DNA from: Gemmatimonadota bacterium | GTDB lineage: Bacteria > Gemmatimonadota > Gemmatimonadetes > Gemmatimonadales > GWC2-71-9 | Reading direction: 5' to 3' | NCBI GenBank assembly: GCA_022573095.1 | Contig: JACZUR010000032.1 | Span: forward strand, 1 to 13,959 | DNA length: 13,959 nucleotides | In this document: one piece after another, positions 1-7,152 of the stretch | Numbering within the stretch: position 1 is the first letter of the stretch | Layout: each line of letters starts with the position of its first letter | Program-made: the position numbers and the translations under genes | Notes under the pieces: generated by a model | What the model was told of the DNA's origin: nothing | The model's database searches: none | The model's input: the letters and a program-made list of their open reading frames with translations, nothing else

Positions 1-1045
1 TCTCTTCCGCACCCCAGTGGCCGATGAGAATCGTACGCCGCGGTTGCGGATACGTCTCCTTCAAGATGCGCATGGCTTCGAGCATCGTGATCGTGCCGGT
101 GCCGTTGTCCGTTGCGCCGGTTGCGCCGTGCCACGAATCGAGGTGTGCACCCAGCAAGACGTACTCGTCAGGCAACTCGTTGCCGCGGAGCTCGGCGATC
201 ACGTTGAACTGCGGTACCTCACCCAGATCCTCGGCCTGGGCATGAACCCTGAGCGTGGGCGTTTCACCCCCGTCCACGAGCCGATACAATAAGCCGTAGT
301 CCTCGCACGACAGATCGATACCCACCGCGCTCTCAGCACTCGTGCTGAAGATCTTGTTCACGCCCCAGCCACCCGACCAGCGTGACGACAGGAGGCCGAG
401 CGCTCCCGCTTCATCGACCGCGGCCTGGGCTTGGAACCGTGGGGCGAGGGGTTGGAGGCGCGCTTGCCACTCCTGTGACGTTGCCCTTCGGAGCGAGTCC
501 AGCCGTATGACAGTCTCCGGCCGGGCATACCGCCGCAACTCCTGGGGTGCCCGGCACATCTGTTGCGGCGCGCTCATCAACACGAATTTGCCACGAACGG
601 TCTCCAACCATTCACGCGCCGTTTGCTCGGTGAGACCCGCCGGCGGCATCACCACCTCGCCCTCGACCATGCCGTTACTCGCCGGGCTCCACGCCAGCAA
701 CTCGGCCTCGAGCGTTTGCACCCTCGGCGCGGTCATGTCGACGTGCAGCATTCCCGCACGCCACCCATTCCACGTGCCGTACTGTTCCTTTCGCGCGGTC
801 ACGCCCCAACTCTCGTACAGCTCCACCAACCAATCCTGCGCCGCGGCCAGGCCGGGCGTCCCGGCGAGCCGAGGACCGATGCGGTCCATGAGCACGTGCG
901 CCAGTTGCTCGGTCTGAGAGTTCACGATTCCCACGTCCCACATCCTCCGGATGACGGAGTCTTGGGTCGGGAAGGTCTGGGCGGCGGCGTGTGTGGTCGG
1001 AAGGATCAGCGTGGCGGCGATGGTCAGGCAGCGGCTGATGTGCAT
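1..1045 (-). CDS. Exported M28-family zinc metallopeptidase (partial, runs off left edge)
   Basis: This is the N-terminal 348 residues of a secreted M28 peptidase, which uses two zinc ions to remove amino acids or dipeptides from peptide substrates in the periplasm or outside the cell. The protein opens with a signal peptide (hydrophobic residues about 7-22, likely cleavage near ...THAAAQ). A long pro/PA-like region follows, and then the M28 catalytic core begins near residue 280. Visible metal ligands are H301 and D303 (AHLDSWHG), the bridging aspartate D313 (ATDNGTG), and E347-E348 at the edge (GHWGAEE), the catalytic Glu and a zinc-binding Glu. The remaining ligands lie outside the window. 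The ATG at 1043-1045 has a near-perfect Shine-Dalgarno GGAGGAG (1051-1057) five bases upstream. It begins only 27 bases after the stop of the desaturase on the same strand, so the two are probably co-transcribed. Family assignment is secure; the true substrate is unknown. Confidence 0.93.
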   Translation of the reverse strand, partial: MHISRCLTIAATLILPTTHAAAQTFPTQDSVIRRMWDVGIVNSQTEQLAHVLMDRIGPRLAGTPGLAAAQDWLVELYESWGVTARKEQYGTWNGWRAGMLHVDMTAPRVQTLEAELLAWSPASNGMVEGEVVMPPAGLTEQTAREWLETVRGKFVLMSAPQQMCRAPQELRRYARPETVIRLDSLRRATSQEWQARLQPLAPRFQAQAAVDEAGALGLLSSRWSGGWGVNKIFSTSAESAVGIDLSCEDYGLLYRLVDGGETPTLRVHAQAEDLGEVPQFNVIAELRGNELPDEYVLLGAHLDSWHGATGATDNGTGTITMLEAMRILKETYPQPRRTILIGHWGAEE

Positions 1046-1072
1046 GAGGGCTCCTCCATTCTTCCTTTTGTC

Positions 1073-2083
1073 CTAAGCAGCAATCCACTTAAACGGGAAT
1101 TGCTTTTCAGGAATTCTAACTCTTTCAGAAACACGCTGCAGTCTTTTGGGTAAAGCCATTACATATTCCCTGGCTTCTTCTGCTGAATCACTAATACAGG
1201 TTATATTTTCGATATTCCATTCCTTTATCAGTGACTGCAAAATATTAATATAATCTTGAGTTGTATAGACCATGATACGCTGAGCAGCATCAGAAAAATG
1301 AGTAAATAGCTCTCCCATTCCCCCACCGGATTCTCGCAACAAATGCGCAGGCATCACTATTCTCTTCTTCATCATATCTTCTAAGGCCAGCATTATTTCG
1401 CTAGAGTCCATCTCGAAAATGCGTTTGACAAAATCTAGGTATGCATTGGCATGCCGGGCTTCATCAGCAGCTATGACACCACATATTTTCGCTAACAGAT
1501 CGTTTCCGGTTTTCTTGGCTAACGTAGCCACTCTTCGGTGCGAGATGTTGGTGGCCAATTCCTGAAAGGTGGTATAAACAAAACTTCGGTACGGATCTCT
1601 TGCTGTGCGAGTATCAAATCCATCATTGAGCAGGTATTGAGTGGAAATTTCCATTTCCCTCATATTTACTCGTCCAGATAAATAGAGATATTTATTGAGT
1701 AAATCACCATGACGGTTTTCTTCCGCTGTCCACGCCCTGACCCATCTTGACCAGCCCTCTGGGTTTTTCGAGTCAATGCCTTCTATGTCCATTAACCATG
1801 CTTCATAGGTAGGTAATGCTTCCTCGGTAATTGTATCACCGATCAATACTGCAAACAAATCGTAACTCATCTCTCTAGCTAAGGCTTGTATCTCTTCTAC
1901 CTGTTCAAAAAAACGGGGGTCTCTTGAATCGGGTAGCAAATCTGATGGTTGCCAATTTTCGTCTATCGGCCGCAAATATTTACTAAGCAATTCATCCATC
2001 GATTGTTCGATGGTCTGCATTACTTCCAGCCGTATATTCGATAATTGCATGTTATCGCGCTCAATTAAGCTACTGGTTGACAT
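1073..2083 (-). CDS. Acyl-[acyl-carrier-protein] desaturase, plant stearoyl-ACP (FAB2) type
   Basis: This soluble di-iron enzyme inserts a cis double bond into an acyl chain bound to ACP, using O2 and ferredoxin electrons, so it would supply unsaturated fatty acids for membrane lipids. At 336 residues it is full length for the mature family. All six iron ligands of the castor enzyme can be placed with identical spacing: E87 (ITEEALPTY), E122 and H125 (EENRHGDLLNKYLYL), E175 (YTTFQE), E208 and H211 (AADEARH). Further family landmarks are MPAHLL near 244-249 and a C-terminal FKWI. The ATG is preceded by AAGGA about seven bases upstream. The gene is markedly AT-richer than its neighbours (about 40 percent GC versus about 60), pointing to transfer. 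No clear promoter is visible upstream, where only gene remnants lie. The position of the double bond and the chain-length preference cannot be read from the sequence. Confidence 0.95.
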   Translation of the reverse strand: MSTSSLIERDNMQLSNIRLEVMQTIEQSMDELLSKYLRPIDENWQPSDLLPDSRDPRFFEQVEEIQALAREMSYDLFAVLIGDTITEEALPTYEAWLMDIEGIDSKNPEGWSRWVRAWTAEENRHGDLLNKYLYLSGRVNMREMEISTQYLLNDGFDTRTARDPYRSFVYTTFQELATNISHRRVATLAKKTGNDLLAKICGVIAADEARHANAYLDFVKRIFEMDSSEIMLALEDMMKKRIVMPAHLLRESGGGMGELFTHFSDAAQRIMVYTTQDYINILQSLIKEWNIENITCISDSAEEAREYVMALPKRLQRVSERVRIPEKQFPFKWIAA

Positions 2084-2144
2084 TAGCTTGTCCTTACTTG
2101 GAGGACGAGGCTACCGGCCACCGCGGCCAATATGGGGGCGACCA

Positions 2145-2378
2145 TTAGCCCGCGGTCATGAAATCCTCGTTCGTGTCGAGAACTCCCACGCTGCTGATGG
2201 GGGGGGAATATCGGCCATGTGGGCCCGCGTCGCAAGAAAGCTTTACAGTCCGCCCCTCGTCCGCGACCAACGACCGCCCGAGTCGGATGGGGGAGGAGCT
2301 CGGAAGGTCGTGCACGAGCCGTCGCACGGAACTCATCAGGGACAGCGGGTCCACAGAACCCCGGAGGACGATGGCCAT
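2145..2378 (-). pseudogene. Possible remnant of an ABC-transporter permease (MacB/FtsX-like)
   Basis: This 77-codon open frame contains the stretch SMAIVLRGSVDPLSLMSSVR followed by RLVHDL. It resembles the periplasmic segment of the large MacB/FtsX-like permeases common in Acidobacteriota and Gemmatimonadota, which typically read like 'MAIVLRT.GDPLSL...RR.VH.LDP.LP'. Nothing else of the roughly 400-800 residue protein is recognisable: the frame meets a stop at 2457-2459 upstream, and past the motif the sequence turns into unconvincing residues ending at 2145. There is no Shine-Dalgarno site and no membrane segment. I read it as a small decayed fragment. The likeness is judged by eye from one short motif, so it may be fortuitous. 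Confidence 0.35.
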
Positions 2379-2553
2379 GCTTTCCTGGGCGCTCTCGCCA
2401 CACTCCCCGCAGGCTGCCAGCTCACTCTGCGCTGGGTCGACGAGGAGTGACTGTAGCTAAAGCTTTGCCCTGCATGACATTAGCAACTCTCAGGCGGGTT
2501 GGCACCGATGTTGCGCACTGTCCTCGACAAGGCCTATACGAAATAAAGCGTGC

Positions 2554-3030
2554 GTGCCGGATCTTCCCGGAGCGACGATCGCAAGTTTGAGGCGAGAACG
2601 AGTGATTTTCTCCGGTTTCTACAGCCAGCAGCAGTGTACCAAGTGTGAGCACACCAAGGGCCGGACCACCCCGACGTCCCTGCTGTTCTTTGTTGCGCTG
2701 ATGGCGCTGGGGACGAGGCTGCTGATGCCTGTCGTCGCCGATCTCTTCGGGGCCCACTGGTAGGTGTTCGTGGCGCTGTCGGCGTGCGAGCTGATCGCGA
2801 TTGTGACCGCCATGATCCTGCTCGTGATTGTTCGCGACCGCTTCAAGGACCATTGGAGTCCTGTCCCCGCCGCTCGGGTACGATGGTGTTGAAGTACTCC
2901 GGGATGTACGACTTTGGGTTTATCCCCACCCCGGTCGAGCTGCTGCTGGCCGGCTGTCATTCCGCGTAATCTGCTCTTCTTGGTCATCGTGCTGCTGCAC
3001 GGTCTACGTCGTCTCGCTCCGCCCTACTGA
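2554..3030 (+). pseudogene. Decayed membrane-protein gene with in-frame stops
   Basis: One reading frame gives three hydrophobic stretches interrupted by stops. The first is at 2674-2760 (TSLLFFVALMALG..., ending FGAHW), followed by TAG at 2761-2763. The second is at 2764-2856 (VFVALSACELIAIVTAMILL then VIVRDRFKDHW), followed by TGA at 2890-2892. The third is at 2959-3027 (IPRNLLFLVIVLLHGLRRL), ending at TGA 3028-3030. Because the frame resumes with membrane-like sequence immediately after each stop, this looks like a three- or four-helix membrane protein gene inactivated by nonsense mutations. Between 2893 and 2958 another frame reads more sensibly (GMYDFGFIPTPVELLLAG), which hints at an additional small indel. 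I do not recognise the family. A CxxC (CTKC) lies in the first piece just before the helices. Confidence 0.5.
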
Positions 3031-3369
3031 GGCCGATACAGCCCACACTTCGATTCCGGTCTGGGTGTCTTCGACGTAGCTGCCTCGCGGCTGGCGGATC
3101 AATTTGAGGGCGATCCAAACGTCGCCCACCGCTCCGATTGTATTCACGGCAAGACAGAGGTCCATGAACAGCCTCAGAACCCCGAGGGCGTAGAGGCTGA
3201 TGAACAGCGCGTCCAACACGACCAGCGGAGCCAGGGCAATCACCATGAAGTGCCCGCGGGCAATGCGCTCCCTGAATGTGGTAAACACGAGCGGGGGCTC
3301 GACGCCGAAGATGGGACGGTGCCCCAGTAACTGATTGTGGTACACCCACTTAGATGGGCAAGTTGACAA
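3004..3369 (-). pseudogene. 5'-truncated DUF3267 putative zincin membrane peptidase
   Basis: The open frame holds the C-terminal half of a DUF3267 protein, a predicted membrane-embedded metallopeptidase family. It contains the typical LLGHRPIFGVEPPLVFTTF segment, then a membrane segment (GHFMVIALAPLVVLDALF), then a second one leading to NTIGAVGDVWIALKLI, and the conserved ending with VEDTQTGIEVW. The half that should carry the HEXXH active site, just before LLGHRP, is missing. Family-like sequence starts at about 3330, and upstream of it are only 13 unrelated codons, a TTG as the sole start and no Shine-Dalgarno site. The break coincides with the promoter of the divergent ArsR operon. The stop at 3004-3006 overlaps the end of the decayed membrane gene on the other strand. 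Without the active site it is almost surely non-functional. Confidence 0.65.
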
Positions 3370-3391
3370 CGTACAAAATAATTTGTATGTT
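3363..3391 (+). promoter_or_regulatory. Strong sigma-70-type promoter of the ArsR-SRPBCC operon
   Basis: A perfect -35 box TTGACA (3363-3368) is followed after exactly 17 bases by a -10 box TATGTT (3386-3391). Transcription would start near 3398, about 20 bases before the ATG at 3420. This rules out the two in-frame ATGs at 3354 and 3387, which lie upstream of or inside the promoter. Confidence 0.7.
3372..3387. promoter_or_regulatory. Inverted-repeat operator inside the promoter spacer
   Basis: TACAAA (3372-3377) and TTTGTA (3382-3387) form a perfect inverted repeat around ATAA. It fills most of the gap between the -35 and -10 boxes and overlaps the -10. A dimeric winged-helix protein bound here would block RNA polymerase. 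The adjacent ArsR-type regulator is the obvious candidate, giving negative autoregulation; that link is inference. Confidence 0.6.
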
Positions 3392-3407
3392 TGACCTCAG
3401 ATCCTAC

Positions 3408-3411
3408 GGAG
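3408..3411 (+). promoter_or_regulatory. Shine-Dalgarno GGAG for the ArsR-type regulator
   Basis: GGAG lies eight bases before the ATG at 3420. Together with the promoter position it supports that start over the upstream in-frame ATGs. Confidence 0.6.
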
Positions 3412-3419
3412 TGCTCGAG

Positions 3420-4004
3420 ATGTCCCAAGACGTGTTGATGGTCGACTCACTCGACCAAGCCGCTACGATGCTCAAGCCGTTGCGTGTTTCGATGCTGCGC
3501 GAAATGAGTGAACCGCGCACCTGTCCTCAGCTTGCCGCCGCGCTCGGCCAGACGCCGCAGAAGGTGTACTACCACGTCAAAACGCTGCAAAAGGCCGGAC
3601 TGGTTGAGCGCTGTGGGGAACGCCTTGTGAATGGTATTAAGGAAGGGTTCTACCGCGCCCGCGCTCGGGCTTTCTGGCTCTCACCGGGCCTGGTGCGGCG
3701 CATGGGAGGGGACAAGACTGTCCGTGACCACGCGAGCCTGCGCGTGTTAGCCGGGCACGCCGAAGAGATGATCGAGGACGTCGGCAGACTCGCTCAGCGA
3801 TCCGACTCCGGTGAGCATATTCCATCCCTGTCTCTCGGCGTTGAGATCGCACTGCCTACTGTCGATCGACGGAGCGAGTTTCTGGAACAGCTGCGTACCA
3901 CGTTCGAGGATCTCGCCCGGCGCTATATGTCAGAGGAAGATCCCGAGACCGATTCATCGAGTGAAACTTTCCGTTTCACTCTTTCCTGTTATCCCAAACC
4001 ATAG
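3420..4004 (+). CDS. ArsR-type winged-helix transcriptional regulator
   Basis: This 194-residue DNA-binding protein has a helix-turn-helix domain at about residues 12-82. The core is LKPLRVSMLREMSEPRT, then CPQLAAALGQTPQKVYYHVK (helix-turn-helix with recognition helix), TLQKAGLVE and a wing ending EGFYRARAR. The C-terminal half (85-194) is probably helical and used for dimerisation or sensing; I see no cysteine pair typical of metal-sensing ArsR proteins. It starts an operon with the SRPBCC gene 11 bases downstream. ArsR/SRPBCC pairs are common in bacteria, the SRPBCC partner usually being an AHSA1-like lipid- or ligand-binding fold. Regulation is most likely negative autoregulation through the inverted repeat in its promoter. 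Longer versions starting at 3354 or 3387 are unlikely because those codons fall before or inside the promoter. The signal it senses is unknown. Confidence 0.88.
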   Translation: MSQDVLMVDSLDQAATMLKPLRVSMLREMSEPRTCPQLAAALGQTPQKVYYHVKTLQKAGLVERCGERLVNGIKEGFYRARARAFWLSPGLVRRMGGDKTVRDHASLRVLAGHAEEMIEDVGRLAQRSDSGEHIPSLSLGVEIALPTVDRRSEFLEQLRTTFEDLARRYMSEEDPETDSSSETFRFTLSCYPKP

Positions 4005-4015
4005 CTGGAGGTGTA

Positions 4016-4954
4016 ATGGCTAAGGTCATGCACATGCAACAGACGTTGCCCGCCTCGGTGTCCGAAGTGTTTAACGCTCTCACAAACAACGACGCGTTGC
4101 AGCAGTGGTTCGCTGAGCATACTGCGGTGTCGATCGAGGACGGACGCTACGACTTTTGGGGACAGTATACTCCTGAAACACCTAATGACGCAGAGGGTCG
4201 ACACGAGTTACAGATTGCGCAAACCGGTAGCCGCCTGCGTTTCACGTGGTTATTGAGAGGCACCGACACTACCGTGGACATTCGCCTTACAGAACGTAAT
4301 GACAAGACGATCCTGGGTCTGTGGCATTACGACATCCCAAGCATCCCGCAAGCCGAACCTGACTGTTACTCGATGGGCGACGTCTGGTGCCTCTGGCTCG
4401 ACAATCTGAGGCGCTATCTGGAGGGGAGGCCGGTAACCCGCCTTGATTTCTCGACCAGTAGGATGGGCAACCTGAGCACCACGATCGAAATAGACGGATC
4501 GGCAGCCGACGTCTGGGGTGTCCTTACGGACCCGAGTCAGAGGAATCGCTGGATCACTAACGATGCGAACGAGGAACCGTCGGTTGGTGCTTCGTGGGTC
4601 GACTGGGGAGAGCACGGCGGACTCGAGGTACTGAAGATAGTAGCGGAGAAGGAGCTGTCGCTTGGATGGAAGATAGGCGGTGAGGACACCGTGGTTACGT
4701 GGACGCTCGAGGAGTCAGGATCGCAGACTCGGCTAACACTTTCTCACAGTGGTTTTGCCCCGAACAGACACAGCGACGGAGAGTGGGGTGGGTGGATGAG
4801 TTTCCTCGCTTGGATCAAGTCCATGGTCGAGATGGGGTCGGACTGGTTGCCCCCGGTGACCGAACTGACTAAGAAAACGTTGCTGTTCTACTCGGCTGTT
4901 ATCGTCGCACAGCAGGATACGCTGTTGGGAGACTCGGACGACGAGTGGCGCTAG
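4016..4954 (+). CDS. Tandem SRPBCC (AHSA1/START-like) domain protein
   Basis: This 312-residue cytosolic protein is built of two SRPBCC helix-grip domains. The first spans about residues 3-138 (QQTLPASVSEVFNALTNND opening, then QQWF, EGRHELQIAQTGSRLRFTW, and a terminal helix WLDNLRRYLEGRP). The second spans about 150-270 (STTIEIDGSAADVWGVLTDP opening, RNRWI, GGLEVLKIVAEKELSLGWKI, TVVTWTLEE, TRLTLSHSGF, WGGWMSFLAWIKSMVE). The order 'charged strand - helix with VF/VW - W - strands - C-terminal helix' is that of AHSA1/polyketide-cyclase-like domains, which bind hydrophobic ligands in a cavity. No signal peptide or membrane segment is present. The start ATG has GGAGG (4007-4011) four bases upstream, and the gene follows the ArsR regulator by 11 bases, so they are co-transcribed. 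Known members include ligand sequestration and stress proteins, and Aha1-like Hsp90 activators; which role applies here is unknown. Confidence 0.88.
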   Translation: MAKVMHMQQTLPASVSEVFNALTNNDALQQWFAEHTAVSIEDGRYDFWGQYTPETPNDAEGRHELQIAQTGSRLRFTWLLRGTDTTVDIRLTERNDKTILGLWHYDIPSIPQAEPDCYSMGDVWCLWLDNLRRYLEGRPVTRLDFSTSRMGNLSTTIEIDGSAADVWGVLTDPSQRNRWITNDANEEPSVGASWVDWGEHGGLEVLKIVAEKELSLGWKIGGEDTVVTWTLEESGSQTRLTLSHSGFAPNRHSDGEWGGWMSFLAWIKSMVEMGSDWLPPVTELTKKTLLFYSAVIVAQQDTLLGDSDDEWR

Positions 4955-4995
4955 ACTGATTTCACTCCTCTTGACTTGTGTATCCGCTCGGATTG

Positions 4996-7152
4996 CTAGG
5001 GTGTGTCCCCCGTTAGTCCCCGTTTCTCCAACAACGGCTGAATCTCCGGCGCTCTGCCGCGGAAGGCTTCGTACAGCTCCATCCCTGGACGCGTACCGCC
5101 TTTGGACAGTATCTGTTCGCGAAACCGCTGGGCGGTTTCCTGATCGAAGAGGCTCGTCTCCTTGAACGCCTGAAACGCGTCGGCGTCGAGTACTTCTGAC
5201 CAGATATAGCTGTAGTAGCCCGATGAATAACCGCCAGAGAAGATGTGTGCGAAGTACGTACTGCGATACCGCGGGATGATCTCCTCAATCAAACCAATTC
5301 GCTCCATTTCGCGATCTTCGAAGGAGCGGGGCTCTTGCATTGCAGGGCTGTCCATCGTGTGCCAGGCCATGTCCAGGTACGCCGCCGCCATGTACTCAAC
5401 CGTAACAAAGCCCTGATTGAACTTTGCCGCCGCCTGTATCTTCTCGATCAGTTCGTCGGGAATGAGTTCGCCGGTTTCGTAGTGACGTGCGAACAAGCGC
5501 ATAACTTCAGGCTCACCCATCCAATTTTCCATCACCTGAGATGGAAACTCGACGAAGTCGCGCGGTGTGTTTGTACCGCCGAGAGACTCGTATGTTACGT
5601 CGGATAACAAACCGTGTAACGCGTGGCCAAACTCGTGGAATAGCGACCTCGCCTCTCCGAGTGAAAGGAGGGACGGCGAGCTTTCGGTGGGTGGCGGATA
5701 ATTGAAGTTGTTCGTGACGATTGGAGTAACCGCGCCGTCGAGACGCGACTGGCTGCGCAGCTCGTTCATCCATGCGCCACCGCGCTTGCTCTCACGGGCG
5801 AAGAAATCCATGTAAATAACGCCGACGTGAGTTCCATCTGCCTCCTTTACCTCGAACACCTGCTGGTCGGGATGCCAGCGGGGAACATCCGGCAACTCGG
5901 TGAACGTCAATCCGAACAACCTGTTTGCCAGCTCGAACACTCCGTTCCGAACAGCGGTGAATTCGAAGTAGGGGCGGAGCGCCTCTTCGTCGAGATCGTA
6001 ACGCTCGCGCCGTATCTTCTCCGTGTAATAACGCCAGTCCCAACCGCGCAGCTGGTCGTCGATTCCGTCCTCCCGCATCATCTGCTGCAGGGCGTCTCGC
6101 TCGGCCTCGGCCACACGTAGCGCGGGTTGCCATATCTGGCCGAGAAACTCGAACACGCGGTCGGGGTTCTCCGCCATGTTGTCGGACAGGATATAGTGCG
6201 CGTGAGTTTCGTATCCCATCAACGAGGCTCTCTCGGCGCGCAAAGAGGCCATCTGAGCCAGGATGTCTTTGTTGTCGTCGTCGTTGTCGTTATCGCCCCG
6301 CATCGCGTAACCGTCGAAAAGCTGGCGCCTGAGTTCCCGATTCGGCGAGTACTGGAGGAATGGGTTTATGCTGGGTCGTTGTAGCGTGAAAGACCAGCCA
6401 CCCTCTCTGTCTCGCCGCTGTGCCTCCTGTGCGGCGGTGGACACCAGGCTCGCGGGCAGCGCGCCGAGGTCCGACGAATCGCTAATGTGAACCTCGAAGG
6501 CGTTGGTCTCATCGAGGAGGTTCTCTCCGAAACGCTGCGACAGCTCTGCTAAACGCGCATTGATCTCACGGAGTCTCGCCTGCGCGTTTTCGCTCAGCGA
6601 TGCTCCACGCCTTATGAAGTTCTTGTGGGTCTCTTCGAGCAGACGGTCTTGCTCCGGGTTGAGCGTGAGTTCTTCGCGCGCATCGAAAACAACCCTTACT
6701 CGAGCGTAAAGCTCTGCATTGAGCCAGATATCATCACGGTGCGCCGCAAGTTCTGGAGAGACTATGCGCGCAGTCTCGCGAAGCGAATCGTTGGTGTGGG
6801 CAGAGTTGACGGCAAAAAAGGCGCTCGATACACGGTTTAATACTTTGCCACTGCGTTCCAGAGCCTCGATCGTGTTTTCGAAAGTTGGAGGATCCGGATT
6901 GTCGGCGATCGTGCCTACTTCGCCCAGCTGTTCTTCCATCGCGAATCGAAACGCCGGCAGGTAGTGGTGATCTTCGATGAGATCGAACGGAGGTACACCG
7001 AAAGGCGTGCTCCATACAGCTAAGAGCGGATTATCCTGGGGTGCCACCATGTGTCCTTCTGGAACGTCGGGAGTTCTGGGTGTTTCGTGCCCACTCAACG
7101 CCAGGGCAGCGAATACCGGCAAGAAAACTGCTATTGCAGCGTTGTGTTTCAC
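4996..7152 (-). CDS. dcp: Exported M3-family dipeptidyl carboxypeptidase (Dcp-like zinc oligopeptidase)
   Basis: This zinc enzyme removes dipeptides from the C-termini of short peptides. Counting from the GTG at 7150-7152 it has 718 residues, the usual size of Dcp. A signal peptide is visible (MKHNAAIAVFLPVFAALALSG), without a lipobox Cys, so it is probably periplasmic. The N-terminal helical part includes NPLLAVWSTPFG and GDNDNDDDNKD...LRAERASLMGY; the catalytic part carries HEFGHALH (zinc ligands H506 and H510, catalytic E507) and the third ligand E535 in DFVEFPSQ, 29 residues after the first His as in Dcp. The C-terminal substrate-binding stretch FSGGYSSGYYSYIWSEV is intact. An in-frame ATG at 7183-7185 would add 11 residues ahead of the signal peptide, but lacks a ribosome site, whereas GAAGGTG sits five bases before the GTG. 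It converges on the SRPBCC gene and diverges from the GHL10-like gene. Confidence 0.95.
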   Translation of the reverse strand: MKHNAAIAVFLPVFAALALSGHETPRTPDVPEGHMVAPQDNPLLAVWSTPFGVPPFDLIEDHHYLPAFRFAMEEQLGEVGTIADNPDPPTFENTIEALERSGKVLNRVSSAFFAVNSAHTNDSLRETARIVSPELAAHRDDIWLNAELYARVRVVFDAREELTLNPEQDRLLEETHKNFIRRGASLSENAQARLREINARLAELSQRFGENLLDETNAFEVHISDSSDLGALPASLVSTAAQEAQRRDREGGWSFTLQRPSINPFLQYSPNRELRRQLFDGYAMRGDNDNDDDNKDILAQMASLRAERASLMGYETHAHYILSDNMAENPDRVFEFLGQIWQPALRVAEAERDALQQMMREDGIDDQLRGWDWRYYTEKIRRERYDLDEEALRPYFEFTAVRNGVFELANRLFGLTFTELPDVPRWHPDQQVFEVKEADGTHVGVIYMDFFARESKRGGAWMNELRSQSRLDGAVTPIVTNNFNYPPPTESSPSLLSLGEARSLFHEFGHALHGLLSDVTYESLGGTNTPRDFVEFPSQVMENWMGEPEVMRLFARHYETGELIPDELIEKIQAAAKFNQGFVTVEYMAAAYLDMAWHTMDSPAMQEPRSFEDREMERIGLIEEIIPRYRSTYFAHIFSGGYSSGYYSYIWSEVLDADAFQAFKETSLFDQETAQRFREQILSKGGTRPGMELYEAFRGRAPEIQPLLEKRGLTGDTP

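Noticed and set aside
342..1153. Long plus-strand open frames across the M28 peptidase gene
   Set aside because: The minus-strand frame encodes a clear M28 protein with signal peptide and zinc ligands; the plus-strand frames show no domain likeness and are shadows.
2422..2853. Long minus-strand frame rich in His, Gln and Arg opposite the decayed membrane gene
   Set aside because: Its composition (many H, R, Q, P) is that of an antisense shadow in GC-rich DNA, and there is no ribosome site or known motif.
6270..6300. Repetitive GTC/GTT-rich stretch in the M3 peptidase encoding an acidic run (GDNDNDDDNKD)
   Set aside because: M3 dipeptidyl carboxypeptidases commonly have an Asp/Asn-rich 'RGDNDN...DNK' segment here, so it is a family feature and not a repeat expansion of note.
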